A DNA stretch of 64,000 nucleotides. It comes from Mangrovitalea sediminis. GTDB taxonomy: Bacteria; Pseudomonadota; Gammaproteobacteria; Pseudomonadales; Oleiphilaceae. A program made the translations under genes and the position numbers. Of this stretch, positions 1 to 8,359 are shown one piece after another (position 1 is the stretch's first letter; each line of letters opens with the position of its first letter). The notes under the pieces were generated by a model. That model was given only the letters and a program-made list of their open reading frames with translations, did not search any database and was not told the DNA's origin. The stretch lies in assembly GCF_002514725.1 (NCBI RefSeq), contig NZ_NTLB01000003.1:558001-622000 (forward strand). The letters are read 5' to 3'.

Positions 1-3000
1 TATTGCCATGGTCGTCGGTCAGGCGTTGCGGCGTGCCAAGGTGGTCGTTGTGGTAGTAGCAGCAACGTTTTGCATCGATCTTGAGCAGTGGCCGGAAACT
101 GCCGGGTTCAAACACATAGTGCGTTTGCCGATCTGTGTGGATCTCCTGCCAAAGCACGTCGCCACACCAGACGAATTCAACGGTTCCTCGGGGCGATTGT
201 TTGCGCCAGCGGCGACCGAGCGCATCGTAGTCATAATGTACTGTGCCATTATGGCCTTCAGCCTGAGCCAGTTGATGATCCGCTTGGTAACGGAGGCGAA
301 GAGATGTTTCACTGGTCTTTAGCCGTTCAAGGCACCCACTATCGTTGTAATGCTCTTTGGGGCCGTCGGTATCCGCTGGCGGGGAGGCTTTGCCTGTGCC
401 GATTGCCAGCGTCTGAGCGCCGTACCCCTGTGACAGTAGTTTCGCCATCTCAAACGGTTGGCCGGCGCGACTGACCTGCATGTGAGTGACAGTACCATCC
501 GTCGCCCGTTCGATGTTTTCCTGCCAGTCGCCGACGGCGGCTTTGAGTCGGCCGACCGGGTCGTAGTCGAAGTGACGGCTTCCCTGGCTGGGACTGGAAA
601 TTCCCACAAGGCGACCGCCCTGATCGTAGCGGTAATCATCGCTTGAATCGCTACCTGAGGTATTGCGCCAAAGGCGCTGCGCCAGCAGACCCTGTTGGTC
701 ATAGCGGGATTCTATCTGGTGACCGTTGGCATACTGCCGGGACATTTCTCGACCGAGGGCATCATGGGTGAACCGGGCCCTTTCCACACCGTTGACTCGA
801 ACGCTGTCCAAATGGCCCACAGCGCCGTACTGATACTCGATCTGCAACTGGCCGTCCGAGGATTGAATACGACGTCCCCGGACATCGTAGCGGTGACAAA
901 TCGTCCGCCCGTTTTGCCACTCTTCGAGGAGTTGATTGTGACTGTTGTAGCGGAATCGCAGGGTGTGGCCCGGTGATATGGCCTCGATCAGGCGTCCGAG
1001 ACCGTCGTACCGGTAGCGCACGCTGCGGCTATCACCGGTGCGGGTATCGACGCTGGTGCGTTGAACCAGGCGTCCTGCGCTGTCCCGCTCGAATGTATGA
1101 CGATGATGGCGCTCTTGGCGTGCAATCAAGTGGCCATCATCGTTGTAACTGAAGCGCTGGGTGCGCGCCGTAAAATCCCGGTGTGCAATGACATTGCCGT
1201 TGCCATCGTAATCCCATGTAGCCTTCTTTCCTCGCGAATCGATGAGCGCGGTCAGGCGGCGTTCGTGGTCGTATTCGAATTGTAAGCGTTGACCGGCGGC
1301 ATCGATGCGTTCGACCGGTTGGGATAGGCCACCATAGCGGTATTGCGTCGTACGACCCGCCGCATCCGTATAGTGGGTGAGGCGTCCTGCGGCGTCGTAG
1401 GTGAAATGTTCAAGGCGTGCGCCGGGCAGATGTGCAAGTTCCGCCCAGGCGGTTTTCAACTGATCGCTGACAAGGGCAGTGGCAAGCGTGATTAACTGCC
1501 CCGCCGTGTTGTATTGGAAACGGGTGAGGTGGCCTTCGGCATCGAGTTTGGCGGTTATATGCCCTTCGGCATCATACAGCCACTCTGTGAGCGCACCCCC
1601 GGGTGAACGTTCGGCAATAAGGTCGCCGTAGGCGTTGTAGGCATAGCGATATTCATCGCCGTCCGGCCCGGCGACGGCCTGTAGCTGGCCTTGTTCATTG
1701 TAGTGATATGTCCAGGTATCGCCTTCCGGCTGCGTAAGAGTCCGCAATCGGCCTAGCGGGTCGTAGGTTCTTTGCCACAACTGCCCTGCGCCGTCGAGAT
1801 GCTGCAGAGGATGGTTGAGATCGTTGTAGGTGAAGCGTTCGATACTGCCGTCAATGTGCTGGCGTTGTATCAGGCGGCCTTTGGCGTCGTATGACCATCG
1901 AGCCTTTGCGCCGGACGGATGACATTCTTCGATCAGGCGGCCTGCGGCATCGTATTTCCGTTGGATCTCATGGTCGAGGCTGTCCTGATAGGCCACGCAG
2001 TGGCCTCGTGCGTCAAAGCGATAACATCGCGTCCCACCCAGGGCGTCGATAACGCGGGTTTCTCGGGGGGCATACTCAAATCGGTAGTCGTAGTGGCCGT
2101 CATCGCCAAAATGGTGCAGGCAGCGCCCTTGCGCGTCCCATTCGAAGTGATAGCTGAAACCGCTGCGAAGTGTCCGGCGTACGAGGAGGTGAGCCTTGTA
2201 ATGGTAGGTCTCGGCCCGACCCGATGCATCGTCAGCCCGAATCAGGTCGCTCTGGCTGTCATAGACGTATTGGGCAACCTGGCGCCTATGCGCTGTACCT
2301 GGATAGATCCGTAGCAACCGGATCAACAGTCCCTTGCTGTCATACTCGCAGCGAAATCCTCGCCCCTGGTCATTCATCACTTCCGCGAGTCGGTGCTGTT
2401 CATCGTACCGGCAATGCAGTGCGGAGCCGGACGGAATAGAGCTGTGATCGAGACGCCAGCCTTCGGGGGCGGCGTGAAAGACCCAGTGCTGGCTATCCCG
2501 ACCGAAAATCGTAAGACGGTCCTCTCGCTCCACGAGGCACAGTCCCTCGGCTGTCTGGTAGCTGCGCCCGCCGACCTGAGGGCGGCTGAACCGAACCTGA
2601 CGACCCTCGGGATCAAACCACTCCCAGTGATCAGCCTCGGCGCGAACTCGAGTATGAAAGGGGGTGAACCAACCGGCGCCCATCCCCAGGTCCTGACCGC
2701 GATGTGATGAGCGGTAATGGCGAATCCAAGCTAGCGGTAGGGGCCCAGGGATTTCGGCGTCTGTCACATGCAGCCACTCTTCGCCTGTGAGCAGAATAAT
2801 CGGGTCGCCGACGTGGGGCAGTTGGCTGCCTGGCGGTGTGGACGCTGGTTCATGGCGGCTGACGGTCGAGCTTGAAACTGCGGAGGGACGTTCTGGTGGT
2901 GGCGTAGTCTGCCGCTGACGCCGTTGTGCCACCGGGCTTTGTTCCGGCCCTTGTGTCGTTGCAGTTGCGTCGACGGTCCCGGCAATGAGGGGTAACCCTT

Positions 3001-3271
3001 CGCGTTTGACCGACAGCTTGTTGCTGGCTAACAGGGCCAATAGATAATGACGGGCAAAGGTCTGCGGATTGGCGATTCCGGTTTGTTTTTGTACTGCGGC
3101 CCTGTTGTCGTCGTTAAGCCAATGGTACAGGTCGTTCAAGGTGTGGCCCGGTACCTTGGGCAGCTCGCGAGACAGGAAATCGATCGATCGTTTGTCGACA
3201 TCCTGACTCCCATCGGCCGCCTGCAGCGTGATGCGATATTGGGATAGGTTGAAGGCGAAGGGTTTCCTCAT
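1..3271 (-). CDS. Rhs/YD-repeat protein, probable T6SS effector (3' end outside window)
   Basis: About 1090 codons are open from the ATG at 3271 to the window edge. Residues 1-90 form a short helical-looking region starting MRKPFAFNLSQYR, followed by a Pro/Gln/Ser/Thr-rich linker (about 100-160). A DUF6531-type Rhs start follows (VGDPIILLTGEEW, near 170), then many YD repeats such as YDAAGRL, YDAKGRL and YDALGRR. The last visible residues are YYHNDHLGTPQRLTDDHGN, the conserved motif near the end of Rhs cores, so the shell is almost complete and the variable C-terminal toxin should lie just beyond the window. No PAAR domain is fused at the N-terminus; a separate PAAR gene sits at 29106-29396. 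It overlaps the ketosynthase-like gene upstream by 4 bp, so it is translationally coupled to the vgrG group. Known Rhs effectors are loaded on VgrG-PAAR spikes; the toxin activity cannot be read here. Confidence 0.93.
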   Translation of the reverse strand, partial: MRKPFAFNLSQYRITLQAADGSQDVDKRSIDFLSRELPKVPGHTLNDLYHWLNDDNRAAVQKQTGIANPQTFARHYLLALLASNKLSVKREGLPLIAGTVDATATTQGPEQSPVAQRRQRQTTPPPERPSAVSSSTVSRHEPASTPPGSQLPHVGDPIILLTGEEWLHVTDAEIPGPLPLAWIRHYRSSHRGQDLGMGAGWFTPFHTRVRAEADHWEWFDPEGRQVRFSRPQVGGRSYQTAEGLCLVEREDRLTIFGRDSQHWVFHAAPEGWRLDHSSIPSGSALHCRYDEQHRLAEVMNDQGRGFRCEYDSKGLLIRLLRIYPGTAHRRQVAQYVYDSQSDLIRADDASGRAETYHYKAHLLVRRTLRSGFSYHFEWDAQGRCLHHFGDDGHYDYRFEYAPRETRVIDALGGTRCYRFDARGHCVAYQDSLDHEIQRKYDAAGRLIEECHPSGAKARWSYDAKGRLIQRQHIDGSIERFTYNDLNHPLQHLDGAGQLWQRTYDPLGRLRTLTQPEGDTWTYHYNEQGQLQAVAGPDGDEYRYAYNAYGDLIAERSPGGALTEWLYDAEGHITAKLDAEGHLTRFQYNTAGQLITLATALVSDQLKTAWAELAHLPGARLEHFTYDAAGRLTHYTDAAGRTTQYRYGGLSQPVERIDAAGQRLQFEYDHERRLTALIDSRGKKATWDYDGNGNVIAHRDFTARTQRFSYNDDGHLIARQERHHRHTFERDSAGRLVQRTSVDTRTGDSRSVRYRYDGLGRLIEAISPGHTLRFRYNSHNQLLEEWQNGRTICHRYDVRGRRIQSSDGQLQIEYQYGAVGHLDSVRVNGVERARFTHDALGREMSRQYANGHQIESRYDQQGLLAQRLWRNTSGSDSSDDYRYDQGGRLVGISSPSQGSRHFDYDPVGRLKAAVGDWQENIERATDGTVTHMQVSRAGQPFEMAKLLSQGYGAQTLAIGTGKASPPADTDGPKEHYNDSGCLERLKTSETSLRLRYQADHQLAQAEGHNGTVHYDYDALGRRWRKQSPRGTVEFVWCGDVLWQEIHTDRQTHYVFEPGSFRPLLKIDAKRCCYYHNDHLGTPQRLTDDHGN

Positions 3272-4278
3272 GACGTCGTACGATCCTTGTTCGACTGTGT
3301 CGGGGCGCGAGTACCTTGCGCTAACGGTGCCATCGTCAATGGAAGCGGTGTGACATCGGGGGCACAGGTTTCCAGCAGGGCCGCACTGCGGTAAAGCCAG
3401 TCGCTGCCAGCGGTCAACAGTATGGGACCTGGAGGCTGTTCCTGTTGGGCGAGGGCATGGCATTGCGCAATGTGGATCAGCGCGGCAACAGCGCCGGTAT
3501 CGCCGAGCTGAGGTCCTGTCGACAGCAGTTGGAAATCCGGGCGAATGTGAGCGCGGTTGCGTTGTTGCGCAGCACTCCAGTCGTTCAGCCAACGCGGGTC
3601 ACCCGCTGAGGCCGGCATCAACGTTTCGATCGTTGTCGGCCGTTGTTCGAGAATGCGATGGAGGGCGCGTCCCAACCCACTGGGCTGGGTACTGCCATCG
3701 GTCGTCGCCTCCAGCTCGGTCGCGGCGGCGGATAGGACCAGTGATCCGACAGGCGGGTTTTGCATAGCGCGCAGCAACAGGAACGCAGAAGCTTGGCTAT
3801 AAGCAGTGGTTTTCGAGGTCGAATCGTTCCGTTTCCCCTGCACCGGCGCGAACATCGCGCCGACAAGAACATCGTCGCCGGTCTGTCTGCACCGCAGGAA
3901 TCCGGCTTCCAATGCCATGATGCCCGCCGCGCGACCGAAGGGAAAAAGGGCAGACCTTTCAGGGTCGATCATGCCCTCGGGAATTTGGCGGTACAGGTGG
4001 TCGAATAGGGCTTTTGCACATCGATGGTCCGGATCTGCTGCAGAAGATGCCAGCCCGAGCATCAACGGCGTTTTCCCGGCTTCGTTCTGAGCGGTGACCA
4101 ACTGCAGCAAGGGCTCTAACAACGCTTCGTCATACGCTGGATCTGAAGCAGGTGGAAGCGTGCGAGTACCGGGTAACGACAGCACCGACTCACCCAGGCT
4201 TAGTGCAAGCAGGCTGTCGTCGGTGCCGCCGAAAGCGGTGTGAAGAGCGGTATCAGCGATGACGACCTTCAAACGCAC
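3268..4278 (-). CDS. Thiolase/ketosynthase-fold protein lacking catalytic residues
   Basis: A 336-residue protein with scattered similarity to beta-ketoacyl synthases. LEAGFLRCRQTGDDVLVGA (123-141) matches the helix after the active-site Cys, and LGDTGAVAALIHIA (258-271) matches the C-terminal GH-x-GAAG region. Where the enzymes have T-A-C-A-S this protein has FPFGRAAG (112-119), and the C-terminal catalytic His is replaced by Asp260. I infer a non-catalytic scaffold. I chose the GTG at 4278 because GGAG lies 5 nt upstream and it overlaps the upstream stop by 10 bp; a longer reading from 4359 only extends into the neighbour's frame. Lying between VgrG and Rhs, where effector adaptors usually sit, it may help load Rhs; this is inference. 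Fold call moderately sure, function unknown. Confidence 0.65.
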   Translation of the reverse strand: MRLKVVIADTALHTAFGGTDDSLLALSLGESVLSLPGTRTLPPASDPAYDEALLEPLLQLVTAQNEAGKTPLMLGLASSAADPDHRCAKALFDHLYRQIPEGMIDPERSALFPFGRAAGIMALEAGFLRCRQTGDDVLVGAMFAPVQGKRNDSTSKTTAYSQASAFLLLRAMQNPPVGSLVLSAAATELEATTDGSTQPSGLGRALHRILEQRPTTIETLMPASAGDPRWLNDWSAAQQRNRAHIRPDFQLLSTGPQLGDTGAVAALIHIAQCHALAQQEQPPGPILLTAGSDWLYRSAALLETCAPDVTPLPLTMAPLAQGTRAPTQSNKDRTTS

Positions 4279-5348
4279 GTCCTCCGCAGGTGGGGCGTGA
4301 AGCGGCGTGGATCGTCGAAATGCTGTGTCTGCCCATGCCAGTATTGATACCAGGCCCATTGATACCGGTTGTGTTGGCTGAGGTCTTCGGGAGTGGCGAG
4401 CTGCCCGGCGATCAGAGGCTGGCCGCCCAATAAGCGTGCATCACCCGAGCATTCATCGAGTTGGTCCGACAGGTCGTTGCTTGCCGTCTCCGGCACCCAG
4501 CCGGTAAGCAGGTGTAAGGCATCTCCGTGGTAGGGCATGTTGGCTTCAGTTGACGCGACCTCTGTCAGCCAATGGATATAGCGGCCCCGGCCCGAGAGCC
4601 CCATGGCCAGCATGGCCAGTTCCTTGTCTTTGCGGCTGAACTGGTTGATCCAGAGCGAAAGCTGACGATCGGTGCCGCTCAGAAAAAGCACCCGCAGCGC
4701 GTCATAAGGTGCGTTTTTAAGCCATGCAATATCGGCTGAGACCAGCAGCGACTGGGCCAGGGTGTAACTTTCCTGTGTGGAGGGCGACGATGTCTCCACG
4801 ATAGGACCGTTGAGGGCGAGCCATGCCGCGGCAGCGTGCCTGTCGCCTGTGGAGAGGCGGGATGTCAGCCAGTCCTGTGCCCAGTTTTGACGCAGGTGGA
4901 CGATGTAATCCAATACGGCGGGGTAGAGTGCCGGGGGTATTCGGTCATTGCATAGCGGAGCCAGCTCGAGGTTGATGGGTTCTTCGCCATGTCTTGCCAG
5001 GACCCGCAATACCAGCGCTTGTCGTTCCGGTTCATGGCTGTGCCAGAGTTGCTTCAGGGTTGAGAAGCAGCACCTGATCGGCCGCCAGGCCAGCCAGTCC
5101 AGCGTCTTATCGGGGTTGGCCATGTAGTAGTCGAACAATATGTCTGCGGATGGCGCCTGCCAAAGGTCATGCACCAAGGCGAGCCAATCGGAGGATGCGT
5201 CCGGCTGGGGGCGTGTTCTCAGCGCGAGGGAGAGCTTTTGGTCGAGTTGGGCCAGCGTCTCCCGGTTGCAATAGCGGGACAGTGCAGCCTGCTGGCGGCG
5301 CAACCAAAGTGCTTCCAAGTCCTGAGTGAGCCTTGCCTGATCGATCAT
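4269..5348 (-). CDS. Helical T6SS-associated protein, possibly TIGR02270-like
   Basis: A 359-residue soluble protein without signal peptide or membrane segment. It is rich in Leu/Ala/Trp helices of HEAT-like spacing (for example ALVLRVLARHGEEPINLELAP near 130-150, and YDALRVLFLSGTD near 220). The middle segment ending in DALHLLTGWVPE and the C-terminal stretch RLLGGQPLIAGQL resemble what I remember of the TIGR02270 family found in T6SS clusters, but I cannot confirm this. It follows vgrG by 32 bp and overlaps the ketosynthase-like gene by 10 bp, so the two are probably made together. Position suggests a chaperone or adaptor for VgrG or Rhs; no catalytic motif is visible. Confidence 0.6.
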   Translation of the reverse strand: MIDQARLTQDLEALWLRRQQAALSRYCNRETLAQLDQKLSLALRTRPQPDASSDWLALVHDLWQAPSADILFDYYMANPDKTLDWLAWRPIRCCFSTLKQLWHSHEPERQALVLRVLARHGEEPINLELAPLCNDRIPPALYPAVLDYIVHLRQNWAQDWLTSRLSTGDRHAAAAWLALNGPIVETSSPSTQESYTLAQSLLVSADIAWLKNAPYDALRVLFLSGTDRQLSLWINQFSRKDKELAMLAMGLSGRGRYIHWLTEVASTEANMPYHGDALHLLTGWVPETASNDLSDQLDECSGDARLLGGQPLIAGQLATPEDLSQHNRYQWAWYQYWHGQTQHFDDPRRFTPHLRRTCV

Positions 5349-5380
5349 GCGTCCTTTCTATCCTATGGGGCAAAACGGTG

Positions 5381-7252
5381 TCAGTTGAGCTTGAGTAATG
5401 CGCCCTTGAGACTGACGGTCGTTCCATTGACCTGTACGTTGGCACCACTGATCTTGATAGAGCCGTCGCTGCCCATCACAATCTCGGCGCCACCGGTCTT
5501 CAGTGTGATCTGACTGCCGGCCTCCAGTGTCAAGGCATTGCCAGCCTTGATCCTCGTGTCCTTGCCGGACGTTAACTGGTCGTTCTGCTTGATATCGACA
5601 GTCCGGTTTTCTCCGACCTCGATTGCCTCATTCTTGCCGACCTTGGTGGTGCGGTTCTCATCGATCCGGTTGGTCTCGTTATGCTTGATCCAGGTATTGA
5701 AATCCTTCTGTGCCTGTAGGAAGACCTCTTCCTTGTCTTTACGGTCATCAAAACGCAATTCGTTGAATTGGTCGGCGGCGCCGTTGGGCGTCGAACGGGT
5801 TCTTATGCCGCTGATGGTTTTGTCATCCGGCAGGCTGTACGGATGGCGGTGCTTGTCGTTATAGAGTTGACCAGTCACGACAGGCCGATCGGGGTCGCCC
5901 TGAATGAAGCTGACGATCACCTCCTGACCGATACGGGGCGTAAAGACGCTGCCGAACTTTTGGCCTGCCCAATCCTGCGCGACGCGTAACCAGCAAGTGT
6001 TCTGTTTGTCTGGCTTGCCTTGGCGGTCCCAGTGGAACAGCACGCAGATGCGGCCGTATTCGTCGCAATGGATTTCCTTGTCGGCCGGCCCGGTGACGCT
6101 GGCCGTCTGGATGCCGTGAACCTGAGGGCGGGGGAAGTGTCCCTGCAAGCGATAGGGAACGTCGACCGGAATGCAGCGAATTTCCAGTGAAAGACCCTGG
6201 TGAGCCTGACCGGCATTACGGTAGGTGTCCTCTTCGGCATAAAGTCGGGTGCCGGTAACGATGTATTCCCGGTTTTTCTCTGCAGGGTTTGAATGCTCGA
6301 CGAATGCAAAGCGGCTTAGCGATGCCAACGAAAACACATTGGTCGTTCCGCGATAGGTATCGTATTCGGCCTGATCGGCCTCGATATCCAGGCGGGAGTA
6401 GCGGGCGCCCTCGGTGGGCTTGTCGAAACGTTCGTTGTAGCGGTAACGTTCGTGCGGGTGACGTTTTGCGCCCTTGAGCTTACCGGAGGCTTTGCCCGAC
6501 ACGGGTTTGCTCGAGGTCAGGAAGTTGTAAGCGCGTTGTTCTGAACGATCGCTGGTGACGTGGCTGATGCGAACCCAATCGCGCACATAGGGGCCAGCCC
6601 GGTCGCCGGAGTATTGATGGAGTCTAAGCGCTTTGGGCGGGTAATTGTCGGTGTTGTCGCACAACACCATCACATGGTTGTTTTCACTGTGCTGGAAGTA
6701 ATAGAAAATGCCTTCTTCCTGCATCAGTCGCTGGGTGAAATTAAAGTCACTTTCGTTGAACTGAACGCAGTAATCCCGCTCCTGATACTGGCCGTGCAAT
6801 CCGGCACGTGGTGCCGTACTGTTGCCGCCGCCAGTCGCTTTCACGACGAAGTCCTCGAAGCCTGCATGGCGAAACACCTCTGCGAGGATGTCGGGAACAG
6901 ACTTTTTCTGGAAGATTCGACAGTTGAGATTCTTGCGTAAGAGGTCGTTCCAGGCGGTAATTTCCGCCTCATATTCCCGTCGCCCTTCTGCACCGATGCC
7001 CTTGGCCTGGAACCGGCAGACGCGGCCATGAATCCAGCGCTCCTGGTTATCGTCGTACCGCAGCTTTACGTTGATGGATTGACCGAGCAATTGGGTCGGG
7101 TCGATGGCAAGATTGTCCGACAGCATGTACAGGCGGTAGAGGAAGGGTTTTCCCACCTCTTCGACGCCATCCACCTGTGTCAGTATCAGCGTATCGGTGC
7201 CCAACGGTGTGTTCACCGAAATCAGGCGATTCTTCTGCGAAAGTTCAGACAT
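5381..7252 (-). CDS. vgrG: Type VI secretion tip protein VgrG
   Basis: 623 residues. The gp27-like base domain fills about 1-370 (LILTQVDGVEEVGKPFLYRL at the start, DFNFTQRLMQEEGIFYYF near 170-190). The gp5 OB-fold follows (FHWDRQGKPDKQNTCWLRVAQ near 405-425, FIQGDPDRPVVTGQLYN near 445-465). The C-terminal beta-helix needle has repeats such as VGKNEAIEVGENRTVDIKQND and IKISGANVQVNGTTVSLKG. It ends soon after the needle, so it is a structural VgrG and not one fused to an effector domain. VgrG trimers cap the Hcp tube and carry effectors. It lies 76 bp downstream of hcp and heads the group running to rhs, which suggests that Rhs is its cargo. Confidence 0.96.
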   Translation of the reverse strand: MSELSQKNRLISVNTPLGTDTLILTQVDGVEEVGKPFLYRLYMLSDNLAIDPTQLLGQSINVKLRYDDNQERWIHGRVCRFQAKGIGAEGRREYEAEITAWNDLLRKNLNCRIFQKKSVPDILAEVFRHAGFEDFVVKATGGGNSTAPRAGLHGQYQERDYCVQFNESDFNFTQRLMQEEGIFYYFQHSENNHVMVLCDNTDNYPPKALRLHQYSGDRAGPYVRDWVRISHVTSDRSEQRAYNFLTSSKPVSGKASGKLKGAKRHPHERYRYNERFDKPTEGARYSRLDIEADQAEYDTYRGTTNVFSLASLSRFAFVEHSNPAEKNREYIVTGTRLYAEEDTYRNAGQAHQGLSLEIRCIPVDVPYRLQGHFPRPQVHGIQTASVTGPADKEIHCDEYGRICVLFHWDRQGKPDKQNTCWLRVAQDWAGQKFGSVFTPRIGQEVIVSFIQGDPDRPVVTGQLYNDKHRHPYSLPDDKTISGIRTRSTPNGAADQFNELRFDDRKDKEEVFLQAQKDFNTWIKHNETNRIDENRTTKVGKNEAIEVGENRTVDIKQNDQLTSGKDTRIKAGNALTLEAGSQITLKTGGAEIVMGSDGSIKISGANVQVNGTTVSLKGALLKLN

Positions 7253-7328
7253 AGCGGTCGCTCAGCCTCCCTGCGACAAACCGGGATACCAGCCGGGAAT
7301 GGTCCGGCGGTATCCCGAGGCAGCGGAA

Positions 7329-7802
7329 TTACACCATTGCAGCTTGGGTAACGTCGTAACCAGCGGAAATCGATGCGGTTTTCTTGTGCTTATCGTCGTA
7401 GGGGGTGTATTTCATCTCGACCTTGGTGAAGCTCAATGTCATGGTCTCGATAGGTCGTTCGCCGTCGGTGTGCATGGAGTAGCCGCTGATCATGACGTCG
7501 GTCAGCGTGTATTCCATGTAGTTTTCGAGATTGTCACCGGTTTTGGTCAGATGGATTTCAACCTTCTTGCCTTTGCCTACACAGGACTCGGTGAACAGCA
7601 GCGGCGTGGTTTCGTCCATCAGTTTGGTAATGGTGACGTTGCTGACATTGGTGGAGGTGGCTTCACGGTCCTTGTTGGTACCGGTGGCGGCGGAGATGTT
7701 GCGGTTGACGCCCCAGTCCATAGTCATGATGTCAATCCATTGCTCATGACCCTTCGCTGTGACTTCGCCTTTGATTCCTTCATAGTTCATGAAGATGGAC
7801 AT
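7329..7802 (-). CDS. hcp: Type VI secretion tube protein Hcp
   Basis: 157 residues starting MSIFMNYEGIKGEVT, typical of Hcp1-family tube proteins. GHEQWIDIMTMDWGVNR (18-34) and the C-terminal MTLSFTKVEMKYTPYDDKHK are family signatures. The start at 7802 is set by AAGGAGA about 7 nt upstream and by the family N-terminus; an in-frame extension to 7952 is unlikely. Hcp hexamers stack into the expelled inner tube and can act as chaperones for small effectors. A gap of 557 bp separates it from tssG, so it probably has its own promoter in addition to read-through, consistent with the high Hcp output of T6SS. No C-terminal effector extension is present. Confidence 0.96.
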   Translation of the reverse strand: MSIFMNYEGIKGEVTAKGHEQWIDIMTMDWGVNRNISAATGTNKDREATSTNVSNVTITKLMDETTPLLFTESCVGKGKKVEIHLTKTGDNLENYMEYTLTDVMISGYSMHTDGERPIETMTLSFTKVEMKYTPYDDKHKKTASISAGYDVTQAAMV

Positions 7803-8359
7803 CGATGTTTCTCCTTGTCTCATTGGATGGTGCTGTCGTGTCGAACAACAGCGCAGAAAAAGAACCGGGGTTCTTTGGTATCCCTGACGGTCGATCCTTA
7901 CCGTCCTAGGATTCGTTGCACGGCGTTGCCCGGACAAGGCGATACGCCGCATATTCCTGATTACAGGCTGCGCGTGACGGACTACTGCATGAAAACGGTA
8001 GTGCTCTCGCTGGCAGCGACGGATGCCACGGTGCCTGCAAGGTATGCAGTGATCGGTGTATCAGAGGGAGCGTAGTGGGCGGGCGGGTCTATGCCCTGAC
8101 AGGAAATAAGCGGAGATTCCATTCGAAACATGGCGCGTCCGACCATTGTCGGAACATCCTTGCGACTTCCCATAACTGCGTACATCCCTGTTAAATACAC
8201 ATGACTTCCCTGTTCGAAAAACCGTCTCGGGACACCCTTGTTCCAATCGGTTTTCTGTCTGATTTCTGCGAGGCACGAAGGGCCATCGGCGCACGAAATC
8301 AGCATATTTTGAACGCGGTGACTATAGCGAATATGGCAAGGCCCCGCAATTGGATCTGA
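7803..8359. other. Gap between tssG and hcp, probable promoter region
   Basis: 557 bp between the ends of two minus-strand T6SS genes. Short open frames in it have no ribosome-binding site or recognisable product. I looked for a sigma-54 -24/-12 element pointing at hcp and found no convincing one. It is the place where some T6SS clusters carry clpV (tssH), but there is not enough coding capacity here and I see no remnant of AAA+ motifs. Most likely it is the hcp leader and promoter. Confidence 0.4.

Noticed and set aside
88-3247. Many plus-strand open frames opposite the Rhs gene
   Set aside because: They are shadows of the long minus-strand frame, whose YD repeats are continuous from 3271 to the edge.
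7329-7952. Longer version of Hcp with 50 extra N-terminal residues
   Set aside because: The family starts at MSIFMNYEGIKGE and a ribosome-binding site stands before 7802.
7982-8305. 107-codon open frame in the hcp-tssG gap
   Set aside because: No ribosome-binding site, no recognisable motif and unusual composition; likely chance.
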